DNA from: CAZKWG01 sp964615375
Lineage (GTDB): Bacteria; Myxococcota_A; UBA796; CAZKWG01
Direction: 5' to 3'
Assembly (NCBI GenBank): GCA_964615375.1
Contig: CAZTOW010000052.1
Location: 1-64,000, forward strand
DNA: 64,000 nucleotides
Shown: positions 1-7,071 of the stretch, in pieces
Layout of the letters: each line of letters opens with the position of its first letter
How positions within the stretch are numbered: the stretch's first letter is position 1
Notes under the pieces: generated by a model
What the model saw: the letters and a program-made list of their open reading frames with translations, nothing else
The model's database searches: none
Told to the model about the DNA's origin: nothing
Position numbers and translations under genes: made by a program

Positions 1-74
1 GGTGCCCCGTGGGCCCCCTCCAACCCGGTCGGCCCCCGGCCCGGACCGGTCTCCGTAGCCCCAGCCGCCGTCGG

Positions 75-144
75 GGAACCCGGATCCTGTCCCCGGCTCA
101 GACCGATCGCGGAACCCGGATCCTGTCTCCGGCGAGGACCGATC
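75..144. repeat. two-copy direct repeat (34-bp unit, 36-bp period)
   Basis: Positions 75-108 and 111-144 are near-identical 34-base copies, both beginning GGAACCCGGATCCTGTC and ending GACCGATC, with only a few mismatches. The second copy ends directly at the stop codon of the DUF1501 gene. Nothing else is visible in bases 1-144; no coding sequence can be supported. The function is unknown; it may be the edge of a longer tandem array lying outside the window. Confidence 0.6.
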
Positions 145-1404
145 TCAGCTCAGGACGCCGGTGATGGCCTTCACGCCGGGGAGGAATTCCTCGGAGTCGA
201 TGCCGGCGAGCTGGATGAGGGTGGCGCCGACGGAGTCGACCGAGATGTTGCGGCCGGACTCCTCGTCGATCTCGCCGGACTCGAAGTCCAGGGTCTTGCC
301 GTAGGCGTAGTAGTCGAAGCCGCCGATGACGCGGTTGCCGGTGATGTTGGGGCCGCAGACCATGGTGCAGGTGTAGGGCCAGTGGTCCTTGCCGTCGGTG
401 GCGTTGAGCTGCGGGGTGCGGCCCATCTCGGAGAGGACGACGACGACGGTCTCGTCGGCCAGCGACTCGGAGACCTCGCCGGGCTGGGCGGCCAGCAGGT
501 CCATGAGGCTGACGAGGCCGGAGAACAGGCTCTCGAAGTTCGAGGACTGGTAGACGTCGTTCTGGGTGTGGGTGTCCCAGCCGTAGCCGGTGGAGAGGGT
601 GATGGTGCGCGAGATGCCGAGGGTCAGCGCGTCCACCGCCATCTTCACCTGGGTCGGGAAGCTGCTGCCGCCGCTCCAGTCCATGACGTTGAGCAGGTTC
701 TTCAGCTCGCCGCCACGCTCGACCGCGCGGTAGTAGGCCGCGAGCTGCTCGACCGCCTGCGAGGTGCTCGCCGCCGCCGAGGCCGCCGCGCCGCGCCGCG
801 CCATGTAGCTGTCCAGGATGTCCTCGGCGCGAGAGCTCGGGCCGCCGACGGCCGTGTCGCTCCAGTCGCGGATGTCGCCCGAGAGCAGGCCCTCCAGCTG
901 CCCGCTCGAGCCCGTGCGCGTCACCATCGCGCCCAGGTCGCCCGGGAAGGAGGGGCCCGCGACGACGAGCTGCGGGAGCGAGAACGCGCTCGAGCGCGCC
1001 GAGGCGATGACCGAAGGCCAGTCCGAGCGCGTCGTCGCCGTCGTGCCCGTCATCGACAGGCGCAGACAGTTGTCGTGCGCGATGGAGGGCACCAGGATCC
1101 CGTTGATGAACAGGGTCCGCTCGTACCACTTCTCCAGGAAGCTCTTGACCGAGGGCCGGTCGGAGCTGTCCACGTAGGTCAGGTCCCCGATGGTCGCGCT
1201 GTCGGCCAGGCGCTCCATGTCGAAGGCCGGGTTGTCGAACTCGGTCGCGAAGACCCGCGTGGGGTCCCAGCCGCCGTAGTTGACCACGAAGATGAACTTG
1301 AGATCCTGCCCGCTCGGCGTGGCCGCGCGCGCGCGGCGGGAGGGGAGGAGCCCCGCCGTGGCCGCCATCGCGGCGGACGCGCCCAGGAAGGTGCGACGGT
1401 TCAT
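145..1404 (-). CDS. DUF1501 family Tat-exported protein
   Basis: 419 residues. The N-terminus carries a twin-arginine signal (NRRTFLGASA, then a hydrophobic stretch ending near ARA at residue 27), so the protein is probably exported folded. The body matches DUF1501 proteins (sulfatase/alkaline-phosphatase-like fold, function unproven): VVVLSEMGRTPQ, DGKDHWPYT and a late VIGG motif are typical. It is the last gene of a minus-strand cluster and follows a DUF1549 protein by 13 bases; DUF1501 and DUF1549 proteins are habitually encoded as pairs in Planctomycetes and Myxococcota. The ATG at 1404 has a GGGAGG Shine-Dalgarno five bases upstream. The biochemical role is unknown; family assignment is firm. 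Confidence 0.9.
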   Translation of the reverse strand: MNRRTFLGASAAMAATAGLLPSRRARAATPSGQDLKFIFVVNYGGWDPTRVFATEFDNPAFDMERLADSATIGDLTYVDSSDRPSVKSFLEKWYERTLFINGILVPSIAHDNCLRLSMTGTTATTRSDWPSVIASARSSAFSLPQLVVAGPSFPGDLGAMVTRTGSSGQLEGLLSGDIRDWSDTAVGGPSSRAEDILDSYMARRGAAASAAASTSQAVEQLAAYYRAVERGGELKNLLNVMDWSGGSSFPTQVKMAVDALTLGISRTITLSTGYGWDTHTQNDVYQSSNFESLFSGLVSLMDLLAAQPGEVSESLADETVVVVLSEMGRTPQLNATDGKDHWPYTCTMVCGPNITGNRVIGGFDYYAYGKTLDFESGEIDEESGRNISVDSVGATLIQLAGIDSEEFLPGVKAITGVLS

Positions 1405-1417
1405 GGTGCCTCCCGAA

Positions 1418-3115
1418 TCAGTAGTAGAGGAATTCCGGATCGCGAAGCAGCACGCTCATCACGCCCGCCCACGCATCCTCGATGTTGCCCTCGGCCGCGT
1501 ACAGCTCCTGCCAGAGCTGGAGGTTTGCCTCCACCTCCTGGCCGTCGGCCGCTACGCGGTTGCCCAGGACCACCCAGTGAAGCTTCTGGATCTGCGCCAC
1601 CATGGCGTCCCGATCCGACTCCGGCGTCTCCATGAAGTCGATCTCGGTGAAGAGCCGCGCGCTGGAGAGATCCGAGCGCTCCTTCTCCACCAGATACCAG
1701 GAGGCCTGCTCCGCCAGCCGCTCGTGGACCAGCAGCATCGTCGCCGTGGCCTCGGAAGCCGGGCTGGTCACGAACTCCCCGTCCACGCCGCCCGCCAGGG
1801 TGCGCAGCCCGTAGGTGTCCGTGGTCATCATGTCGTAGCCGTAGTAGCTGAACCGATAGCCCGTCAGCTCCTCGACGACCGAGGCCAGCAGCTCCGGCCC
1901 GAGCATCTTCTTGCTGGCCGGCTCGCGGGTCAGCACCGCGCCCTGACGGTACTCCGGCGAGTCCACCACCGCCGACAGCACCGGCCGGACCGTGAGCCCG
2001 CCGTCGATGAAGACGTCCCGCAGCTCGGTCAGCCGCGTCGTGTCCTCCAGCTCCGCCGTCCGCCCGAGGAGCTGCTGGAAGGCCTGCTGCACGAAGCAGG
2101 CCGGGAAGCGGCTGTCGTCGGCGATCTGCTGGCCGAGGTCGTTGAGCGTGTAGCCCGGCTCGCCGTAGTAGCCCGGGTCGGTCCCCACCGCCGCGTCGTA
2201 CATGTACTCGCGCTCGGCGTGGTAGGTCGACATGTCCAGCTTGCTGTAGATGTCGTTGTAGTAGAAGCCCCAGAAGTAGGCCGCCAGCGGGTCCAGCGAG
2301 TGATGGCAGGCCACGCAGCCGTCATTGCTCTTCAGCGCGTCGTTGACCGCCCCGCCGTCCAGCAGGTTCACGTTGCGGTCGAACTCGATGGGCTTGGACA
2401 GGTAGTCCGTGCAGAGCAGCAGCTTGCTGACCGCGTTGGCGCGCCCGCGGTTCGAGTTGGAGTAGGTGGAGCCGTAACGCCACCACAGCCCGTTGGTCGC
2501 CATGATGCCGGCCGAGGGCCGATCATCCGTGTAGTAAGACTTCTGCCAGCCGGAGCTGTCCGCCGGGTAGTCCAGGCCCCAGGCCTCCGCCAGGTCCTCG
2601 TTGGCCATGGTCCAGTCGCCCGTCACCAGCTCCGTGTACGGGAGATCGTGCTCAGCGATGTAGCCCAGGATCTGGAGCGGCTCCTCACCCACCGCCGCCG
2701 CGAAGCCCGCCGCGTCGGAGAGCCCATACGAGGACGCGCTGATGGTGAAGTAGTCCAGGCGCGTCATGTAGATGGGCGCCCAGAGGTTGCGCACCTGCTC
2801 CGCGAAGCGCTCGTCGCTCACGAAGCCGTCGATCAGCGCCTCGACGGAGCTCGGGTCCGCCTCGACCTGCTCCAGCTCAGCGGCCGAGGGCAGCACGCCG
2901 CGCAGGTCCAGGCTCGCGCGCCGGAGCAGCGAGAGCTCGTCCATCTCCGTGGCGGTCCCGTCCTGTCCGGCCCCGACATCGTACCCCGGGTACGGGGCGT
3001 CGCCATCCTCCTGCACCGCAGGCACGTCCTCTTCGGGAGGATCGTTCTGCACAGGCTGGGTCTGCGACGAAGGCGTGCCGCATGCGGCGAGCAGGGGGAG
3101 TAGGAGCTTCACCAT
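1418..3115 (-). CDS. DUF1549-type lipoprotein with CxxCH motif
   Basis: 565 residues. The N-terminus MVKLLLPLLAAC is a lipoprotein signal with Cys at residue 12, followed by an acidic, Pro-rich linker. The segment LLRRASLDLRGVLPSAAELE (about residues 62-81) is the hallmark of DUF1549 proteins, and the mid-protein CVACH motif is a possible c-type haem or structural cysteine site. This family pairs with DUF1501; roles in extracellular polymer handling have been suggested but not shown. The ATG overlaps the upstream gene by 7 bases, so translation is probably coupled. It differs from planctomycete relatives in being a lipoprotein and in lacking an obvious separate cytochrome domain. Confidence 0.85.
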   Translation of the reverse strand: MVKLLLPLLAACGTPSSQTQPVQNDPPEEDVPAVQEDGDAPYPGYDVGAGQDGTATEMDELSLLRRASLDLRGVLPSAAELEQVEADPSSVEALIDGFVSDERFAEQVRNLWAPIYMTRLDYFTISASSYGLSDAAGFAAAVGEEPLQILGYIAEHDLPYTELVTGDWTMANEDLAEAWGLDYPADSSGWQKSYYTDDRPSAGIMATNGLWWRYGSTYSNSNRGRANAVSKLLLCTDYLSKPIEFDRNVNLLDGGAVNDALKSNDGCVACHHSLDPLAAYFWGFYYNDIYSKLDMSTYHAEREYMYDAAVGTDPGYYGEPGYTLNDLGQQIADDSRFPACFVQQAFQQLLGRTAELEDTTRLTELRDVFIDGGLTVRPVLSAVVDSPEYRQGAVLTREPASKKMLGPELLASVVEELTGYRFSYYGYDMMTTDTYGLRTLAGGVDGEFVTSPASEATATMLLVHERLAEQASWYLVEKERSDLSSARLFTEIDFMETPESDRDAMVAQIQKLHWVVLGNRVAADGQEVEANLQLWQELYAAEGNIEDAWAGVMSVLLRDPEFLYY

Positions 3116-4194
3116 GGGCGGTCCTCCCAGGAGGTGAGGATCGAGAAGTCAGGGCAGACCTCGCCGAGCTCCTGGCCGCGGAAGTAGACCTGTCCGCAGC
3201 CATCGCAGTCCGGCGGGAAGACGGAGGCGCCCACGTAGGGCGGCCCCTGGAAGGTGACGTCGTACCACTCGCCGGCCTCGTCGCGCACCGAGATGGTGCC
3301 GCTCGGCTCGAGCTCGCAGGAGGATCCGCGCGAGGCCGACGCGATGTAGGTGTCCGTCAGCACGATCGTGTTGACGTCGCCGGTCATGCCCGCCAGACTG
3401 CCGGTGAAGGTCAGCGTGTTCTGCGGGGACTCGTCGTCGTCGTAGTGGTCGCCGTAGACGTAGATGTTGATCGAGAGGTCGGCCGCCATCCAGGTGTCGG
3501 CGAACTCCGGGTCGTCGTAGGCGAAGTTCCCGACGATGTAGCCGTAGTGGTAGGAGTAGTAGCCGGCGTACTCGTACTCGTAGTCGTAGACGTACCCACC
3601 CAGCTCCAGCTCGTATCCCTCGGGGCTCGTGATGCTGCCGGTCCCGGACACGTAGTTGTACTGGTTGTAGACGTAGTACCCGGAGGTCAGACCCGCGTAG
3701 TCGTAGGAGAGCGCGTAGCCCGAGTAGGCCACGTCATCATCGGCCGTGCACGAGTCGTACCAGTAGAAGTACCCGTAGTCGTCATAGTAGTAGTCGTAGA
3801 AGTAGGGGCAGTCCCCCTCCCCCGCCAGCGCGCTGCCCTTCGAGGTCTCGATGATCCCCTCGTACTCGTTGACCAGCAGCGCGGGGTCGGCCCAGAACAC
3901 CGTGGCCAGGCCCTCCTCGATGCCCAGCTTCACCTGCTCCACCGTCAGCAGCGGCTCGACCGTCTCCTCCTCGAAGATGTAGTCGTCCGGCGTGTGGTCG
4001 ATGGCGCCCGAGGGAATGTAATCTTCCAGATCCACCTGGGATGGATCCACCTGAGGCGTCTCCTCCTCGGTCTGCTCCTCGGAGGGCGTGTCCTGGCCCT
4101 CCTCTTCCTCCACCGCGGGCTCGTCGTCGATGGGGTTGACCTTGGTCTCGGGCTGGCAGGCGGCGAGCAGCCCGAGCAGCAGGCGCAGGGTCAT
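3109..4194 (-). CDS. Tyr-rich acidic lipoprotein, unknown function
   Basis: 361 residues from the ATG at 4194, which has GGAGGT just upstream. An in-frame extension to 4299 was discarded because it adds a basic, non-signal N-terminus. The signal MTLRLLLGLLAAC gives a lipidated Cys at residue 13. An acidic linker (about residues 15-65) precedes a body with exceptional Tyr/Asp content (for example FYDYYYDDYGYFYWYD and YVYDYEYEYAGYYSYHYGY). A C-terminal segment with Cys pairs (PPDCDGCGQVYF) follows. I recognise no family. It sits in the DUF1501/DUF1549 cluster and overlaps the DUF1549 gene by 7 bases, so it probably works with those exported proteins at the cell surface. Tyr-rich beta-sheet or metal/calcium binding is only a guess. 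Confidence 0.8.
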   Translation of the reverse strand: MTLRLLLGLLAACQPETKVNPIDDEPAVEEEEGQDTPSEEQTEEETPQVDPSQVDLEDYIPSGAIDHTPDDYIFEEETVEPLLTVEQVKLGIEEGLATVFWADPALLVNEYEGIIETSKGSALAGEGDCPYFYDYYYDDYGYFYWYDSCTADDDVAYSGYALSYDYAGLTSGYYVYNQYNYVSGTGSITSPEGYELELGGYVYDYEYEYAGYYSYHYGYIVGNFAYDDPEFADTWMAADLSINIYVYGDHYDDDESPQNTLTFTGSLAGMTGDVNTIVLTDTYIASASRGSSCELEPSGTISVRDEAGEWYDVTFQGPPYVGASVFPPDCDGCGQVYFRGQELGEVCPDFSILTSWEDRPW

Positions 4195-4321
4195 GGTTGG
4201 ACCTCCGGGTGACGCATTGCAGAGCAGGATACCACAGCCGCGAGCGCGAGAGCGCGCCGCGCCGCAGTTTCTAACCCATACGAGAATCTTCCGCCTCACA
4301 CCTCGCGAACCGACGACGCGC

Positions 4322-4768
4322 TCAGGTGCCCGGCGTGGCGCAACGCAGCCACCACTGGAGGCGCGTCTGATCGTCCTCGCTCACCCCGCCCTGCGGGGGC
4401 ATGTCCGGCTCGTCCCCGTCATAGGTCGTGGCCGCCGAGAGCACGCTGTCCACCTGGGCCCAGACCTCCTCCACGGTGTCGAAGGTGACCTCCTCCGGCG
4501 CGCCGTAGCGCTCGGCGGCGGTGGACGCATGGCAGCCCTGGCAGTTGCCCGTCAGGAAGCCGCGCCCGAAGCTCTCGTAGGTCACCTCGGGCGCGTCCTC
4601 GCAGAAGTCCACGGCGGTGTCGGTCTCCTCGGTCTCGCCGGACTCGGCGGTCTCCGTGGTCTCGCCCGTGTCTGGCGCACCCGTCTCGTGGACGCCGGTC
4701 TCCGCCCCCGTCTCCTGGGTGCCCGTGTCCTTCCCCCCGCACGCGATCAGGATCCAGAGGCTCAGCAT
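4322..4768 (-). CDS. lipoprotein cytochrome c-like protein
   Basis: 148 residues from ATG 4768. The N-terminus MLSLWILIAC is a short lipoprotein signal. Residues about 11-55 are a Thr/Glu/Gly linker with repeated ETG and DTG units. The C-terminal part has one CQGCH haem-binding motif and a downstream DMPPQGG, the usual Met axial-ligand context of class I cytochrome c. It is therefore probably a periplasmic, membrane-tethered monohaem electron carrier. It is the first gene of the minus-strand cluster ending in DUF1501, 127 bases upstream of the Tyr-rich lipoprotein, and is divergent from the spermidine synthase-like gene with 57 bases between. The open frame continues far upstream without a signal or start; that extension is not coding. 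Confidence 0.85.
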   Translation of the reverse strand: MLSLWILIACGGKDTGTQETGAETGVHETGAPDTGETTETAESGETEETDTAVDFCEDAPEVTYESFGRGFLTGNCQGCHASTAAERYGAPEEVTFDTVEEVWAQVDSVLSAATTYDGDEPDMPPQGGVSEDDQTRLQWWLRCATPGT

Positions 4769-4825
4769 GGCGAGATGGTAGAGCCGGCGCGGCCAGGAGG
4801 CAAGGTCTCCCGTTAAGAGAGCCCG

Positions 4826-6973
4826 ATGCACGCGCCTCCCCTGGCCCCGCTCCTCGCCCTCTCCGGCGCCGCCGCGCTGACCGTGGAGCTGGTCTGGATG
4901 CGGCGCCTGGCGCTGGCGCTGGGGAGCACGGGCGAAGCCATCGCGCTGACCCTGGGCCTGTACATGGCGGGGCTCGGGCTGGGGAGCGCGCTGGGCGGGC
5001 GGGCGCGCTGGCGAGCGGCCCCTCGGGGCTACGGCCTGCTGGAGCTCGCGGTCGCGGCCTGGACGCTGCTGGTCCCCGGGGTCCTGAGCGAGGCCCTCAG
5101 CGGTCGCGGAGATCCGGCCCTGGACGCCCTCTATGCCGCGCTCCTGCTCATCCCGCCCGGGATCCTCCACGGCGCCACCCTGCCCGCCGCCGCCGCCGCG
5201 CGCCCCGCCGAGGCCGCCGCCGGGCTCTACGCCGCCAACACCGCCGGGGCCGTGCTCGGCGCGCTGCTGGGCCCCTTCCTGCTGCTGCCCGTGCTGGGGG
5301 TGACCGGGACCGAGCGGGCGGGGGCGCTGCTGGCGGCCGCGGCCGGGCTGCTGGCCCTGCGCATGGCGCCGCGGGAGGCCGAGGATCCGCCTCAACCCTC
5401 CGCTCCGGCCGAGCCGCCCGCCTGGGGAGCCCTGGTCGCCGCCGGGGTGGCCGGGGCGAGCGGGATGGCGATGGAGGTGGCCTGGACCCGGCTCGGCGCG
5501 CTGCTGCTGGGCGGGAGCGTGTACGCGCTGGCCGTGGTGCTGGCGGTCTTCCTGGCCGGCATCGCCCTGGGCGCGGGGCTGGGGCGGCGGCTGGGCCCCT
5601 CGGCGCTGGGCCCGGCCCTCTCCGGCATGGGGGCGGCGGCGCTGCTGGGCCTGCTCTTCTACGGTCGGCTCCCCCACGCCCTGGCCCTGGGCTACGCCGC
5701 GCTGGGGGACGGCGCGCTCCTGCCGCTGGGCGCCCTCCTGCTGGCCCTGGCCATGGGCGGGCTCCCCGTGCTCAGCGGGATCGCCTTCACCGCCGCCCTG
5801 CGCGCGCAGGGGGGCGAGCCCGCGCGGGCCGCCGGTCGGGCCCTGCTGGCCAACACCGTGGGCGGCGTGGCCGGCAGCATCCTGTGTGGGTTGTACGGGC
5901 TGCCTGCGTTGGGCGTGCGCGGGGTGGCGCTCACGGTGGCCGCGGGCTGCGCGCTGCTGGGGGTGCTCCTCTCGCGGAGCTGGGCCTGGCGCCTCGGCCC
6001 CCTGTCCTTGTGCCTCGGCCTCGCGCTCCTGGCCCCGCCCTGGGACGCCCGCCTCTTCGCCGCCGGGCTCGTTCACAGACTAGATCAACTAGCCGACCCC
6101 TCCCCCCGCGCCATCGACCGTTACGCCCACGAGGGCTGGGACCTGCTGCTCTACGAGGACGGCGTCAGCGCCACCGTCGCCGTGGGCGAGGGCCGCCGCG
6201 GCACCCGCTGGCTCTCGGCGAACGGCAAGGTGGACGCCTCCTCCGGCGAGGACATGCCCACTCAGGTGCTCAGCGGGCGCCTGCCCGTCCAAATCGCCCG
6301 CGCGCTGCGGCCCGAGGGTGAGCTCGACGCCCTGATCGTCGGCCTCGCCAGCGGCGTCACGGCGGGCGAGGCCCTGGCGGCGGGCGCCAGCGCCGTCACC
6401 GTCATCGAGATCGAGCCCGCCGTCCTGCGCGCCGCCGACCTCTTCTCCAGGTGGAACCACGATCTCCTGCGCGACCCCCGCGCCCGCGTCGAGCTCGCCG
6501 ACGCCCGCGCCTGGCTCACCCGCGACCCGCGCCGCTGGCCCGTGCTCATCAGCGAGCCCTCCAACCCCTGGATCACCGGCGTCTCCAACCTGTTCACCCG
6601 CGAGTACTGGGCCCTGGCCCGCTCCCGCCTGGAGCAGGACGGCGTCTTCTGCCAGTGGGTGCAGCTCTACGCGCTCCCGCCCGCCGCCCTGCGCTCGCTG
6701 ATCCGCACCTTCCTCACCGAGTTCCCCAACACCTGGCTGTTCGAGACCATCCCCGGCGCCGACGCCCTGCTCATCGCCGCGCCCGCCCTGCCCGAGGGCC
6801 TGCCGATGGAGCCCACGCTGGGCCCCGAGCAGCTCGCCCTCCTGGCCGGGCGCGCCCCGCTGAACACCGATGACCAGCCCTGGGTGGAGTTCGAGGCCCC
6901 GCGCTGGCTGCTGCGTTCGACCGGCGCGCTGAACCGGGAGTTGATCCTGGAGGTGGCGGGGAGGGAGCGGTGA
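4826..6973 (+). CDS. membrane-fused spermidine synthase-like protein
   Basis: 715 residues. The N-terminal about 420 residues form many hydrophobic Ala/Leu/Gly-rich helices (10-12 segments), an integral membrane domain like that in fused MFS/spermidine synthase proteins. From about residue 430 a soluble polyamine-synthase-like Rossmann domain follows. It has DGVSATVAV, the LIVGLASGVTAGEAL glycine-rich loop, VIEIEPAVL (acidic end of the nucleotide-binding strand), VELADARAWL, and ISEPSNPWITGVSNLFTREY. Soluble members transfer aminopropyl groups; the membrane-fused members have mostly unproven substrates. ATG 4826 lies 58 bases from the divergent cytochrome gene, so the two share a promoter region. 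Confidence 0.85.
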   Translation: MHAPPLAPLLALSGAAALTVELVWMRRLALALGSTGEAIALTLGLYMAGLGLGSALGGRARWRAAPRGYGLLELAVAAWTLLVPGVLSEALSGRGDPALDALYAALLLIPPGILHGATLPAAAAARPAEAAAGLYAANTAGAVLGALLGPFLLLPVLGVTGTERAGALLAAAAGLLALRMAPREAEDPPQPSAPAEPPAWGALVAAGVAGASGMAMEVAWTRLGALLLGGSVYALAVVLAVFLAGIALGAGLGRRLGPSALGPALSGMGAAALLGLLFYGRLPHALALGYAALGDGALLPLGALLLALAMGGLPVLSGIAFTAALRAQGGEPARAAGRALLANTVGGVAGSILCGLYGLPALGVRGVALTVAAGCALLGVLLSRSWAWRLGPLSLCLGLALLAPPWDARLFAAGLVHRLDQLADPSPRAIDRYAHEGWDLLLYEDGVSATVAVGEGRRGTRWLSANGKVDASSGEDMPTQVLSGRLPVQIARALRPEGELDALIVGLASGVTAGEALAAGASAVTVIEIEPAVLRAADLFSRWNHDLLRDPRARVELADARAWLTRDPRRWPVLISEPSNPWITGVSNLFTREYWALARSRLEQDGVFCQWVQLYALPPAALRSLIRTFLTEFPNTWLFETIPGADALLIAAPALPEGLPMEPTLGPEQLALLAGRAPLNTDDQPWVEFEAPRWLLRSTGALNRELILEVAGRER

Positions 6974-7071
6974 GGACGCGCGAGGCTCAGGGTGCGCACC
7001 TGGGTCGCCCCCTCGCCACGCCTGGACGGCGGGCGAGCTCAATCTGTTAGATTCTGACTCGGGAGGTGCGC

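Noticed and set aside
1280..3103. 607-residue plus-strand ORF
   Set aside because: Antisense shadow of the DUF1501 and DUF1549 genes; Arg/His/Val-rich and featureless.
4769..6076. Extension of the cytochrome lipoprotein frame to 584 residues
   Set aside because: Antisense to the spermidine synthase-like gene and without signal; ATG 4768 gives a proper lipoprotein leader.
6078..6096. CTAG-ATCAA-CTAG repeat with two rare CTA codons in the spermidine synthase-like gene
   Set aside because: Isolated 4-bp arms inside a well-conserved coding region; most likely chance.
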